Source: JABGQS01 sp963674545 (lineage in GTDB: Bacteria; Bacillota; Clostridia; Christensenellales; SZUA-584). Taken from it: a DNA stretch of 64,000 nt. Below the pieces are notes generated by a model, which was not told where the DNA came from, ran no database searches, and worked only from the letters and a program-made list of their open reading frames with translations. Made by a program: the position numbers and the translations under genes. The stretch spans positions 2,728,001 to 2,792,000 of the forward strand of contig CAXXFB010000001.1 in the NCBI GenBank assembly GCA_963674545.2, in the 5' to 3' direction. Below are positions 1 through 9,399 of the stretch, in pieces. Within the stretch, counting starts at the first letter, position 1; each line of letters opens with the position of its first letter.

Positions 1-922
1 TAACTACTAAAGTAAGCGTCGAGACTATCCAGCAGGAGTTGCCAAGGTTGATATCGAGTCCGTATAAGTTTATCGGAAGAAGCGCATTGAAGCCGACGGG
101 CATAGCTGAAAGTATGATTAGAGCTTTGAACAACATTCCGTCGCCGTAGTTTTGCAGTCCGAAGACAAGCGCTATTCCTATGACGAACACGGGAGTAAGT
201 ATGTGCTTTATTATAAGCATTATGATTATCTCTTTGGGGTAATGTTTTACTTTTGAAAACCTCATAGTATACCCAAGCGACATCACAAGAAAAAACGAAG
301 TGATAGGTATGAGATATTCATTTATTGTTGAATAGAAGGCCGGACGCTTCACTCCAAAAAGGTTGAGAGCAAAGCCTGCTACCATAGAGACGAAAAATAT
401 CATTACGATCTTGTCGCTGACAAGCCTTTTTATAAGGCTCTGCGAAGTGTCTTTGTCAGAATAATATGCGCCCCCCGGGAAGGAAACCAGATAGAGAAAG
501 GGAGTAAACAACAGGCAGTACATTACGGTAAGCGTGTAGCCCGGTTCACCAAAGAAAGCAAAGCATAGCAGCCCGCCGACGGTTCCTGCGTTTGCAGCGC
601 TGCCGCAGCAGAAGTATGAGCCTTTTTGCAGCCTGTTGTGACGGAGCGTCTTTGAAGCAACGATGCTGAGAAGTACGCCGATGCCCAGCGTGGCAATTCC
701 TATAAAAGGAAGTGATATTAGCGACAGGTTGCTGAAATCGACTATCCAGAAAGCGCCAAGAGATATAACCGGGGTAACGAAAAGAACGATTGCTGAGCGT
801 ATCCTGCCCATCACATTATCCGTAATTTCTCTTGCTTTTTCTTTTTTTATGCCAAGGTGAAAAGCCTGCCCGGCTACCATGGCGCCGACGATTATCGCCA
901 GCGAGAATAACAATTTACCCAT
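1..922 (-). CDS. AEC family (auxin efflux carrier-like) transporter, partial
   Basis: This is a multi-pass membrane carrier of the AEC/auxin efflux carrier family, which exports organic anions such as malate. The frame opens at ATG 922-920 after a weak AGGATG-type ribosome binding site and stays open for 307 codons to the window edge, so the C-terminus is missing. The translation alternates hydrophobic spans with short basic loops, and has the family-like segments GSAANAGTVGG and, near the edge, SAMPVGFNALLPINLYG, which resemble the conserved substrate-pathway regions of the two helical repeats. The substrate cannot be read from the sequence. It stands alone and is divergent from the GrpB-like gene. 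Confidence 0.8.
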   Translation of the reverse strand, partial: MGKLLFSLAIIVGAMVAGQAFHLGIKKEKAREITDNVMGRIRSAIVLFVTPVISLGAFWIVDFSNLSLISLPFIGIATLGIGVLLSIVASKTLRHNRLQKGSYFCCGSAANAGTVGGLLCFAFFGEPGYTLTVMYCLLFTPFLYLVSFPGGAYYSDKDTSQSLIKRLVSDKIVMIFFVSMVAGFALNLFGVKRPAFYSTINEYLIPITSFFLVMSLGYTMRFSKVKHYPKEIIIMLIIKHILTPVFVIGIALVFGLQNYGDGMLFKALIILSAMPVGFNALLPINLYGLDINLGNSCWIVSTLTLVV

Positions 923-1180
923 AACTCATCCTTTAACAATTCGTGGATTATACCATATAAAATATGCTATGGATATAGAGTTCTGGTTATTAAAAAGAAA
1001 AGGCTCTGTTTTAAACAAATCTTTATAAAACAGCATAATAAAATAATGCTTAGTATGTTTTATCCTGTGTTTAAAATAAGTATAAAAACAATTAACATAG
1101 CAAAGGTTTATATGTATAATAAGAATATGGAGCAAAACTAACCATATAAACATTTAAAGCAAGAACTTTGGAGATATCTG

Positions 1181-1687
1181 ATGATAACTAGGCGTGTAGT
1201 CGTAGAAGCTTATAATCCAGTCTGGAAAAAGGAATTTATAATTATAAAAAAAGAGCTTTTAACCGTTTTGGCAGGAAAAATCATTTCTATTGAGCATATC
1301 GGAAGCACATCAATAGAAGGCTTGCATGCAAAACCGATTATAGATATTGACATTGTGATTGATAATAATTTTGAAGAGGTCAAAATGCTGCTTGAAAGTC
1401 TTGGCTATTTACACGAAGGTGACTTGGGCATACATGGCAGAGAAGCTTTCAGATATACTGACAAACCACATTTGATGGCACATAATTTGTATGTCTGCAA
1501 CAAAGACTGCGAAGAACTGCGTCGCCATATTGCATTTAGGGACTATCTTAGGGGCCATAATAAAGAAAGAGATACTTATGGTGGAATAAAAAAGGAACTG
1601 GCATTGAAATATCCCCAAGATATAGACTCTTATATCAAAGGAAAGCAGCATGTAATTTCAGAAATATATAAAAAATGCGATTTATAA
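1181..1687 (+). CDS. GrpB/UPF0157 family nucleotidyltransferase-like protein
   Basis: A 168-residue protein of the GrpB/UPF0157 family, which has a nucleotidyltransferase fold. Visible family signatures are HIGSTSIEGLHAKPIIDIDI (residues 45-64), where the GS and the two Asp of the DID stretch correspond to the catalytic pattern, and a C-terminal KYPQDIDSYIKGK segment typical of the family. A GGAGATAT ribosome binding site lies 1170-1177, giving good spacing to ATG 1181. Members are often annotated as dephospho-CoA kinase fusions or antitoxin-like transferases, but no function is established for this stand-alone form. Confidence 0.8.
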   Translation: MITRRVVVEAYNPVWKKEFIIIKKELLTVLAGKIISIEHIGSTSIEGLHAKPIIDIDIVIDNNFEEVKMLLESLGYLHEGDLGIHGREAFRYTDKPHLMAHNLYVCNKDCEELRRHIAFRDYLRGHNKERDTYGGIKKELALKYPQDIDSYIKGKQHVISEIYKKCDL

Positions 1688-1702
1688 TTTTTTATTAGCC
1701 AA

Positions 1703-2770
1703 TCAAAACTCGTTGAACACTTTGACGACTTTTCCCGTAACTATAGATTCATATGCCGCATAGCACGCAGCCACGGTCTTTGCGCCTTCTCTCACGCTCG
1801 GCTGCGGAGTTGTGTTATTTATCAGCGCACCTGCAAAATCGACTAGGTATCTAAGTGAAGTTCTTCCGTGCCCAAAAGCACCTTCCGTCTCGGGCGGGAA
1901 AAGCTTTTCTACCGGCTCTTTGTCTTCGAGCTCGTCCAGTACTGTTATAACTTTGCCGCCCAGGAAATCTGCAAATTCTGCAGTACCAGTTCCTTTATCA
2001 CCATAGAGGTTTATGCCCATCATTGGCTGAGGCGGCTCTACTACACCGTAAGCCCCAAACGCCCGCGCGATGTGTCCGCTCTTGAATTTTATATTCACCA
2101 TATAATTCGAATAGTCTTCGTATACCTTGCCGGTCACCGGGCTCTTCAGCATGTCCGTTTTGCAGCCTATTGCATGTACCTCTTCAACATCACCAAAGAA
2201 CCATCTAAGTGCATCAACAGGGTGAGAAAGCCCTCCGTATATCATGTCCTGCGGCATCTCTATACGCCAGGGGGTCATTTCATAAACCGGGCGCATGTCG
2301 TGTATATAGTGCGCTTCACCCATGAACACATTTCCAAAGTCACCTTCGTCAAAAAGATTGCGCAAGTATGCGAACTGCGGCTCGTACCTCATCGTTTGCC
2401 CGACCATGAATTTTAGCCCTGTGTCGTCTACCAGCCGAACCAGTTCTTTAGCTTCTTCTAGAGACACCACCATCGGTTTAGTGCACAGCACATGCTTTCC
2501 GGCAAGAAGGGCCGCCTTGCAGTGCTCGTAGTGCAGCGCATCCGGCGAGAAAACACCTATGATGTCTAAGGTTTCGTCCCCGATTAGCTCCATATAATCC
2601 GTAGTCGCCGTGCCAAGAGCGTATTCGTTCTTAAGCTTTTCAATCTGCTGCGTGTTGTGCCCGCCGCATATCGCAGTGACCTCTATCGGGATATCGTCAC
2701 GCTCGTTGACCGGAAGCATATTGACACCCATCCCAACGCCTATAACGCCCATTTTATAACTTTTCGGCAT
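1703..2770 (-). CDS. Gfo/Idh/MocA family NAD(P)-dependent oxidoreductase
   Basis: A 355-residue oxidoreductase of the glucose-fructose oxidoreductase / inositol dehydrogenase family, soluble and presumably acting on a sugar or polyol. The N-terminal Rossmann motif is GVIGVGMG (residues 8-15), the conserved Lys-Pro pair is in CTKPM (K98-P99), and the catalytic-type HPVD is at 183-186 in GGLSHPVDALRW. Length is normal for the family. CAGGAGG precedes ATG 2770 at ideal spacing. It has no sugar-pathway neighbours, so the substrate is open. A hairpin-rich intergenic stretch separates it from enolase. Confidence 0.85.
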   Translation of the reverse strand: MPKSYKMGVIGVGMGVNMLPVNERDDIPIEVTAICGGHNTQQIEKLKNEYALGTATTDYMELIGDETLDIIGVFSPDALHYEHCKAALLAGKHVLCTKPMVVSLEEAKELVRLVDDTGLKFMVGQTMRYEPQFAYLRNLFDEGDFGNVFMGEAHYIHDMRPVYEMTPWRIEMPQDMIYGGLSHPVDALRWFFGDVEEVHAIGCKTDMLKSPVTGKVYEDYSNYMVNIKFKSGHIARAFGAYGVVEPPQPMMGINLYGDKGTGTAEFADFLGGKVITVLDELEDKEPVEKLFPPETEGAFGHGRTSLRYLVDFAGALINNTTPQPSVREGAKTVAACYAAYESIVTGKVVKVFNEF

Positions 2771-2794
2771 AATAAAAACCTCCTGTTAAATAAG

Positions 2795-2950
2795 CTCGTC
2801 GAAAAACCTTCGGTTTTCCGACGGTATTCCGGCTTTGTTCGCTTTGCCTTGCCGTGTGCCCCGAAGGGGTATTCCTTGCTTTGCTCGAAACGGCGCAAAT
2901 CCGCAAAGTGCAGGCAAAACGGGCAAAGCCCGCCTTACCTGCGGATTGCA
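2795..2950. repeat. Hairpin-rich intergenic element
   Basis: This 155-base stretch is more GC-rich than the flanking spacer and holds three consecutive inverted repeats. An 11-base arm pair is at 2798-2808/2812-2822 with one mismatch. CCCC-GAA-GGGG is at 2859-2869. A nested hairpin has outer arms 2895-2905/2940-2949 and inner arms GCAGG/CCTGC (2910-2914/2938-2942) and CGGGC/GCCCG (2920-2924/2928-2932). No ORF in it looks coding. It could be a small dispersed repeat, but no second copy was recognised in the window. Confidence 0.45.
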
Positions 2951-2990
2951 GTAATTTTTATTAATCTGATTAATCTATTTTGTGAAATAC

Positions 2991-3030
2991 AAAAACCTCC
3001 TGCTATATATCCATTTTATAACAGGAGGCT
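2991..3030 (-). terminator. Rho-independent terminator of eno
   Basis: Read on the minus strand, 23 bases past the enolase stop, a CCTCCTG/CAGGAGG stem with extra TATA pairing is followed by TTTTT. This is a good intrinsic terminator for eno. Confidence 0.8.
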
Positions 3031-3053
3031 CTTAGTTTCAAATAAATTGTGTT

Positions 3054-4361
3054 TTATTTATTGAGGTTGAACCATGCCTTTAGGCCGGGGTACTCTGCCT
3101 GGCATCCAAGTTCTTCTTCGATGCGCAGAAGCTGGTTATACTTCGCCACACGGTCGGTACGGCTGGGTGCGCCTGTCTTGATCTGTCCTGCGTTCATAGC
3201 AACGACGATGTCGGCGATGGTCACGTCTTCGGTCTCGCCGCTTCTGTGCGATACGACTGCTGTGTAACCTGCACGGTTAGCCATCTGGATAGCGTCGAAC
3301 GTTTCGGTAAGCGTGCCTATCTGGTTGACCTTGATTAGTATGGAGTTACATACGCCCATGTCGATGCCCTTCTTGAGGCGCTGCGTGTTTGTAACGAACA
3401 GGTCGTCGCCGACCAGCTGTATTTTGTCACCAAGCGCATCCGTCATCAGCTTCCATGCTTCCCAGTCTTCCTCTGCAAGGCCGTCTTCGATAGAGATGAT
3501 GGGGTATTTGTCGCACAGGCGCTTCCAGTAGTCTACTATCTCCTGTTTGCTCATCATGATGTCAGTTTTCCAGAAGTAGTAGCTTCCTTCCTGGCCTTTT
3601 GCTTTAGCTTCTTCATACATCTCTGTAGCAGCCGGGTCCATAGCAATCATGAAGTCTTTGCCGGAAACATAGCCAGCAGCTTCGATGGCTTCAACGATGA
3701 GCGCAAGCGCTTCTTCGTCTTCTTTAAGGTTAGGAGCAAAACCGCCCTCGTCGCCTACAGCTGTTGAATAGCCCTTCTTCTGAAGAACCTTCTTTAAGTT
3801 GTGGAACACCTCTGCACTCATGCGCAGGCACTCTTTGAAAGATTCTGCACCAACAGGCATGATCATGAATTCCTGAATGTTGACGCTGTTGTCAGCGTGC
3901 TTTCCGCCGTTCAGTATGTTCATCATCGGAACGGGAAGCTGTTTTGCGTTTACTCCGCCAAGGTATTTGTAAAGCGGAACGTCTGCCTGAAGAGCAGCGG
4001 CTTTTGCGACAGCCATTGAAACGCCGAGCATAGCGTTTGCGCCAAGGTTGGCTTTGTTCTCTGTGCCGTCAAGGTCTATCATAGCCTGGTCGATTGCAGC
4101 TTGGTCGAGCGCATACATGCCGACGATCTCGTCTGCGATAGTCGTGTTGACATTTTCTACGGCCTTGCTTACGCCTTTGCCGAGGTAACGGCTCTTGTCG
4201 CCGTCACGCAGTTCTACTGCTTCGAAAGCTCCTGTTGACGCTCCTGAAGGAACAGCAGCTCTTGCGATTGCGCCGCCCGACAGACCTACTTCTACTTCAA
4301 CGGTAGGGTTTCCTCTTGAGTCGAGAATCTCTCGTCCTCTGATTACTTCGATTGTAAACAT
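3054..4361 (-). CDS. eno: Enolase (phosphopyruvate hydratase)
   Basis: Enolase converts 2-phosphoglycerate to phosphoenolpyruvate in glycolysis and gluconeogenesis in the cytosol. The 435-residue product has normal length. It shows the N-terminal REILDSRGNPTVEVEV block, the loop region GASTGAFEAVELRDGD, the catalytic/metal segments VGDEGGFAPNL, SIEDGLAEEDW and VGDDLFVTN, and the signature SHRSGETEDVTIADIVVA. AAGGAGATAT precedes ATG 4361. It is monocistronic here, with its own terminator, and is not in a gap-pgk-tpi cluster. Confidence 0.98.
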   Translation of the reverse strand: MFTIEVIRGREILDSRGNPTVEVEVGLSGGAIARAAVPSGASTGAFEAVELRDGDKSRYLGKGVSKAVENVNTTIADEIVGMYALDQAAIDQAMIDLDGTENKANLGANAMLGVSMAVAKAAALQADVPLYKYLGGVNAKQLPVPMMNILNGGKHADNSVNIQEFMIMPVGAESFKECLRMSAEVFHNLKKVLQKKGYSTAVGDEGGFAPNLKEDEEALALIVEAIEAAGYVSGKDFMIAMDPAATEMYEEAKAKGQEGSYYFWKTDIMMSKQEIVDYWKRLCDKYPIISIEDGLAEEDWEAWKLMTDALGDKIQLVGDDLFVTNTQRLKKGIDMGVCNSILIKVNQIGTLTETFDAIQMANRAGYTAVVSHRSGETEDVTIADIVVAMNAGQIKTGAPSRTDRVAKYNQLLRIEEELGCQAEYPGLKAWFNLNK

Positions 4362-4535
4362 AATTTATATCTCCTTAAATAAAGTGCTGTTGTAGGGTTG
4401 CGGCATAAAAATGCCGAACACGACTATTATATAATATTTTTGTCGTCTCGTAAATCGTTTATTTAGGTTTAGTAATAAAGATAGAGGATTGAGGACGTCT
4501 TATTGCTTATATAGTATGATATTTGCTGTTGGGCA

Positions 4536-4580
4536 TAAAAACAGACACTTCCATTAGCTAAACAGAGGGAAGTGTCTGTA
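4536..4580 (-). terminator. Rho-independent terminator after the 4599-5036 gene
   Basis: A perfect 12-base inverted repeat (4541-4552 with 4568-4579) is followed, on the minus strand, by a T run. It lies just past the stop of the small membrane protein. Confidence 0.85.
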
Positions 4581-4598
4581 GGCATTCATATATATAGT

Positions 4599-5036
4599 TT
4601 AGTACAATTTTTGTGATGGCTGAACTTTTGATTCTTTTGTATACTTGACTGCCAGAATATTAAAAATAATCAAACCTATAACCGAAAGTGAAAAGAAACT
4701 GGAGATTAAGTTAAAATCATAGACAGTGTTTGTAACCACTGTTACTCCGTAAATCGTAATTACAATAAGTACTGCCGTAGCCGCTAAAACAAGCTTTTGT
4801 CTGTTTAGCCAGGTAAAGATAAATCCGGCAAGAGAGGCGGCTGATACAAGTAAAATAATAAGTATTTCCCCTAGGACTGAATTGTTAGATGAATATATTG
4901 CGATGAGCAGTGTTCTGTTAAAAAAATTATCATTTACAATTTTAACTCCAAAGAAAGTAAACAAGAAACCAATTATGAACACAGTTATTAATACTTTCCA
5001 TACTATCGGAGTTGAATATTTTCTATAAGAATTCAT
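4599..5036 (-). CDS. Small four-helix membrane protein, unknown function
   Basis: A 145-residue protein that I do not recognise. It has four likely membrane segments (about residues 12-33, 52-75, 82-103 and 112-130), short loops and a polar, lysine-containing C-terminus, so it is probably an inner-membrane protein with both ends cytoplasmic. GGAGGTGATC sits seven bases upstream of ATG 5036, an almost perfect ribosome binding site. A dedicated terminator follows, so it is probably monocistronic. No conserved catalytic motif is visible. Confidence 0.75.
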   Translation of the reverse strand: MNSYRKYSTPIVWKVLITVFIIGFLFTFFGVKIVNDNFFNRTLLIAIYSSNNSVLGEILIILLVSAASLAGFIFTWLNRQKLVLAATAVLIVITIYGVTVVTNTVYDFNLISSFFSLSVIGLIIFNILAVKYTKESKVQPSQKLY

Positions 5037-5234
5037 AGATCACCTCCAAAACATATTATTACTGATTTTATCATAATTGCAGATTTAATTCAATTACCAC
5101 AATTATTTCAAGATGCTCGCTGTTGGATTATGAAATGGTGTTTATTGGCGACGAGAAAATGGCGAAACAGAGCAATAAAGGATATGAAGATTGCTGAGTC
5201 GCAATATAGCTATATCTTTTTATCCGGCATACTT

Positions 5235-6389
5235 TTACTTATTATTGCGGGGAATATCTTCAAGTGTGTTAGCAGCGCTCAACACCTCCTCTTCCGAATG
5301 GTGATCCATTCTGACAAGGTGCGAGGCGATGAATGCTGTCAGCGGTATGGTCATTACCATGCCGATGCTGCCGCAGAGCGACTTAACTATCTCAATAACG
5401 ATATACCCCTGGTTGAGCATGTCGATAAATGATGTTCCATATACCGACCATACAACCATAAGCATTATGCTGCCGCCGGTGTATGCGAGTATGAGAGTGT
5501 TTGCCATAGTGCCTATGATGTCTCTGCCCACAGTTATTCCTGCATGAAACAGCCTCTTTCGGCTGATGGTCTTGTCTATATTAGCCATTTCATTGAGCGA
5601 AGAGGATATGGACATGCCTATATCCATGACTGCGCCGATACAACCGATGAGTATCCCGGCGGTCAGTATCCCCTGATAGTTGAAAATGACATCAGTGTCT
5701 GCTACCATTAGCTGTTCTACGGCACTGGTGTTTATGCCGTTTATGCGCATAAGTGCACTGAAGATGATAGTGATGACAGCAGCACTGATAAGCCCGCCTA
5801 TAGTACCAAGAACCGCTGAAAGCGCTTTCCTGTTGAACCCGCCGACAGTGAACAGCGTCACTACTGAAACGACGATGCATACAAGCGTTGCTGAAAGAAC
5901 AGCGTCATATCCGTTCGCTATAAGCGGAACGAGCACGAGTACGACTGCGCCCACGGTGAATATGAGAGCCAGAACAGTTTTTATGCCTTTGAAACGTCCT
6001 ATTATTCCTATTAAAAGTATGAAAAGCGCTGCCAGTATTGCGATATACGGCACACGGTAGAGCGTTACTACGCTTGCATAATCTATCTGCCCGTCCGATG
6101 TTTCAAAAACGTCAACGATGACGGTGTCTCCGACTTTATATAACTCTATGTCTGTGTAGTTGGCAGCATCTATGAAAACACCTGCGCTCGCTTGCTGCCC
6201 TTCAAAGGGACCTTCAGTGAATACGAGCGTTAGCTGCTGGGAACTGTAGTACATACCGTCCTGTCTGTATGAGTCATCCGTCAATTCAACGACTTTTGCT
6301 TTATATTGCGAGTTAGTACTGTCGTTAGCGCAGCTGGAAGCCGTAAACAAGACAGCAATTATCAGTATTGCTAAAACGAGTTTTTTCAT
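5235..6389 (-). CDS. YibE/F family membrane protein with lipoprotein-like signal
   Basis: A 384-residue YibE/F-like protein, a family of unknown biochemical role found in lactic acid bacteria and Clostridia. The N-terminus has a lipobox-like signal (ASSC, Cys 20), followed by an extracytoplasmic beta-rich domain to about residue 110. About seven membrane helices follow, with the family-typical segment GAVMDIGMSISSSLNE around residue 256. The tail is charged and cytoplasmic. The stop TAA is at the low end; the start follows GGAGACTCTATG-like sequence, so the ribosome binding site is close but present. It faces away from the SpoIID-like gene. Confidence 0.8.
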   Translation of the reverse strand: MKKLVLAILIIAVLFTASSCANDSTNSQYKAKVVELTDDSYRQDGMYYSSQQLTLVFTEGPFEGQQASAGVFIDAANYTDIELYKVGDTVIVDVFETSDGQIDYASVVTLYRVPYIAILAALFILLIGIIGRFKGIKTVLALIFTVGAVVLVLVPLIANGYDAVLSATLVCIVVSVVTLFTVGGFNRKALSAVLGTIGGLISAAVITIIFSALMRINGINTSAVEQLMVADTDVIFNYQGILTAGILIGCIGAVMDIGMSISSSLNEMANIDKTISRKRLFHAGITVGRDIIGTMANTLILAYTGGSIMLMVVWSVYGTSFIDMLNQGYIVIEIVKSLCGSIGMVMTIPLTAFIASHLVRMDHHSEEEVLSAANTLEDIPRNNK

Positions 6390-6705
6390 AGAGTCTCCTG
6401 AACTTTTATGATATGCTACTCTTTGCAGCAGTTTTAATAGCTTTTATATTATCATACCGGCAGATGGTTTGCACTCGAAAAAAAGCAGATTTTACCTGTT
6501 TGCTTATATTACCGTTTCATTAGTCAATATTGCTGTTATATATAATAATGAAGCCAAGTTTAGCACCCTAAAAGGCTTGTATGGGCAAAAATGCAGGAAT
6601 TTATACGTTCGGCGTAGAAATTAACGTATTAACAGAGAACTTGGGGGTGTATGCTCTTTTTCTCATTATACGTTGCCCGATTCAAGTGAGGTGGAAAAGG
6701 CAATT
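6390..6705 (+). promoter_or_regulatory. Intergenic region before the SpoIID-like gene
   Basis: A 316-base AT-rich spacer. A TATAAT at 6541-6546 is the best -10 candidate for the downstream gene, with no good -35. An AAGCC/GGCTT hairpin follows shortly after it. No ORF or recognisable riboswitch was found. Confidence 0.3.
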
Positions 6706-9399
6706 ATGTACGTCACGAGTTACAGGCTACTTAAAAAAATATTCGTGATACTGGTTGTGGTTGCTCTAATCACGACTGCTTTTGCTGTGTTTACAAATGA
6801 AACTAAGGCGGATGATCAGTCTATAGTGCGTGTCAAACTATCAGTAGGCACTCCATCTGAATTTTCATTCCAGCTGACTGGTAACTATACTACAGAGCAG
6901 GATCCTTCATTGAAACTTTCCACCGGCTCGTACACCGTAAAGGCGGACGGCGGCGTTGTAAGGTTATATGCGGGGACGATGCTTCTTTATGCTGGAAGCA
7001 GCGTATTTGTGCGTGAGTGCGCACCTTTCGAGGGCACATACAACTATGCAACACTTAAAACAACTATCTACGGAACAAATAGATATTTAGGAAGCCTTGA
7101 GTTTAAATATGACAGAGGGCATATAGACGTAATAAACCACGTCTATCTTGAATACTATCTCTATGGAGTAGTGCCCTATGAGATGAGCACTACCTGGCCT
7201 ATCGAAGCACTGAAGGTGCAGGCTGTTGCTGCAAGGACTTATGCGGTGCGCTATATGGGCGGCGGAAGCTATGATATGGTGGACACTTCTGCAAACCAGG
7301 TATATCACGGATATGACGAAAGTAAAACAAATGCTATCACTGCGGTTAAAGAAACGGCAAAGCTGGTGCTAAAGTGCAACGGTTCGCTGGTTCCGACGTA
7401 TTACAGCGCAAGTAACGGCGGACAGGTCGATATCCCTCAGCATATATGGTCATCTTCCGCTACGGTAATGCCGTACCATGTAATAAAAGAAGACGTGTAT
7501 GATGTTATGAATGACTGGAGCAAGCAGGAAGTCCTCATCTTCCCCAAAGAGTTCTCTGGCGTAACTTATAAATACAGAGAATCGGGCGATATGGTTACGG
7601 GCAGCAGTGCACAGGCATCGAATGCAGAACGTTATATTAAGATACCTGCTTTGTCTAAGGTAGCTGAGCAGGGCTATATCGCATCTGTCACCGGCGATAT
7701 TGAAATAAAGACTGTAAACAGCATAACTCCGCATACTCACGAAGGGAATCACGGCCTTGTAAATGATTATACAGGCACGAACACTTGTATATGTTTTGAG
7801 AATGCTGCGGTCAATTTGACTGTGCTCGCATATAGGCAGGCTACTGAAGAAGAGGAATCGGAGACGGGCGAAGCGCTCATTCAGGAAGAAGTTACAGTAG
7901 AGTTCGATATAGACCTTCATGAGTTCGACGACCAGAGCGGTCTTTATACTGCGTTTTCAGATACCAGCCTCAGGCTCTTCGTAGTTGAAGAAACGGACGA
8001 TTCAATAAACATATATCACAGGAGATACGGCCACGGCATAGGCATGAGCCAGCGAAGTGCGCAGGAACGTGCCAAGGCTGGACAGACTTTTGATGAGATA
8101 CTGCAGTTTTACTATCCGGGAACGCAGCTTGAAGAGCTTTCTATAACCCCGCCTGACTATGGTGAAGAAGTTCAAATGCCGGAAGATGACGGCTGTAATG
8201 CAACGGTGATAAACTGCAATTACGCTGTGAACATACGCAGTACTCCGGACACCAGCAATCCGGCAATCGGCGCAGCTATGCTTGGAACACGGCTGAATGT
8301 GACACAGGCTTTTGCTACTGAGAAGTGGCACAAGATAGACTATTTCGGAGAGGCCGCATATGTGTATTCATATTATGTAGCGCTTGACCCGGAGCCAACG
8401 CCAACACAGACTGCGGAGCCTACGCCGACACCAACGCAGACGGCAGAACCTACGTCTACGCCCATCCAGACTGCGGAACCTACGCCTACACCAACGCAGT
8501 CGGCAGAGCCTACACCCACACCAACCCAAACAGCGGAGCCTACGCCTACACCAACGCAGTCGGCAGAGCCTACGCCTACGCAGTCGCCAGATCCTGAGAT
8601 AATCAAAACAGGAACTGTATGGGTAAATACACTGAATATAAGGAGCGGGCCGGCAACTTCCTACAGCAAGCTTGGTTCATTCTCAAAAAACGATTCGGTG
8701 AGCATAATAGAACTGGAACCAGTAAAAAACTGGCATAAGATTTGGTATAAGGGAGAGGTTGCTTATGTTTATGCAAAATATGTGGATACTCAAAGCACAC
8801 CGGCTGTCGAAGCGACGGGAGTCATAACAGCATCCGTGCTCAACATAAGGAGCGGGCCGGCAACCTCCTACAGCATACTAGGACAGTTTAAAAAAGGAGA
8901 CGAAGTTAGCATAACAAAGAGGAATTATTCGTCAAGCTGGCATCAGATACTTTATAACGGTTCGGTTGCTTATATACATGCAAGCTATGTCAAAATAGGC
9001 GAAGATAATGACGCAGAAGATGCCGTATACGCAGCCGTGAATGCAGCCACTCTCAATTTCAGGGAAGGCCCGTCAACGTCATATAAAGTAATAGATACGC
9101 TGAAAAGAGGCGATATAGTACAAATACTAGAACAGAGCAGTTCCTGGTATAAGGTTAAATACGGCGGCAGGACGGGGTATATGTATGCAAAATACCTAAG
9201 TATATCTTCGGCTGAATACGGCACTGTGACCGCCGGTATTCTAAACGTTCGAAAAGGGCCGTCAACTTCATATGCGGTCCTAGGGAAAGTAACCAGAGGA
9301 GATACTGTCATGATAACGGGTAAAAGCGGTAATTGGTATAAGATAGCATATAAAGCCGGTACGGCATACGTATATGCTTCCTATATAGATAAACAGTAG
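6706..9399 (+). CDS. SpoIID/LytB domain wall protein with five SH3b repeats
   Basis: This is probably a secreted or membrane-anchored murein-active protein. One hydrophobic segment is at residues 12-28. A SpoIID/LytB domain covers about 130-475, with the core VVPYEMSTTWPIEALKVQA, YYSASNGG and RYGHGIGMSQRSA motifs and a long internal insertion. SH3b-like domain 1 is at about 497-560, a Pro/Thr-rich linker of six 10-residue units at 562-630, and SH3b domains 2-5 run to the C-terminus, each with NIRSGPATSY- or NFREGPSTSY-type motifs. SpoIID proteins cleave glycan strands lacking stem peptides; SH3b domains bind wall. ATG 6706 is preferred (GAGGTGG at 6688-6694) over the in-frame TTG at 6673. Confidence 0.85.
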   Translation: MYVTSYRLLKKIFVILVVVALITTAFAVFTNETKADDQSIVRVKLSVGTPSEFSFQLTGNYTTEQDPSLKLSTGSYTVKADGGVVRLYAGTMLLYAGSSVFVRECAPFEGTYNYATLKTTIYGTNRYLGSLEFKYDRGHIDVINHVYLEYYLYGVVPYEMSTTWPIEALKVQAVAARTYAVRYMGGGSYDMVDTSANQVYHGYDESKTNAITAVKETAKLVLKCNGSLVPTYYSASNGGQVDIPQHIWSSSATVMPYHVIKEDVYDVMNDWSKQEVLIFPKEFSGVTYKYRESGDMVTGSSAQASNAERYIKIPALSKVAEQGYIASVTGDIEIKTVNSITPHTHEGNHGLVNDYTGTNTCICFENAAVNLTVLAYRQATEEEESETGEALIQEEVTVEFDIDLHEFDDQSGLYTAFSDTSLRLFVVEETDDSINIYHRRYGHGIGMSQRSAQERAKAGQTFDEILQFYYPGTQLEELSITPPDYGEEVQMPEDDGCNATVINCNYAVNIRSTPDTSNPAIGAAMLGTRLNVTQAFATEKWHKIDYFGEAAYVYSYYVALDPEPTPTQTAEPTPTPTQTAEPTSTPIQTAEPTPTPTQSAEPTPTPTQTAEPTPTPTQSAEPTPTQSPDPEIIKTGTVWVNTLNIRSGPATSYSKLGSFSKNDSVSIIELEPVKNWHKIWYKGEVAYVYAKYVDTQSTPAVEATGVITASVLNIRSGPATSYSILGQFKKGDEVSITKRNYSSSWHQILYNGSVAYIHASYVKIGEDNDAEDAVYAAVNAATLNFREGPSTSYKVIDTLKRGDIVQILEQSSSWYKVKYGGRTGYMYAKYLSISSAEYGTVTAGILNVRKGPSTSYAVLGKVTRGDTVMITGKSGNWYKIAYKAGTAYVYASYIDKQ
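8393..8592 (+). repeat. 30-bp coding minisatellite (Pro/Thr linker)
   Basis: About six tandem 30-base units encode the decapeptide pattern PTPTQTAEPT with small variations (S/T, I/T). It is the flexible wall-spanning linker between SH3b domains 1 and 2, and a site where copy number could change by slippage. Confidence 0.85.

Noticed and set aside
926..1153. Minus-strand 75-codon ORF upstream of the AEC gene
   Set aside because: AT-rich spacer, no ribosome binding site, no recognisable protein pattern.
8373..8606. Repeat ORFs on both strands and possible CRISPR-like array at the 30-bp repeats
   Set aside because: Units are contiguous without spacers and are in frame with the SpoIID-SH3b protein; other frames are shadows.
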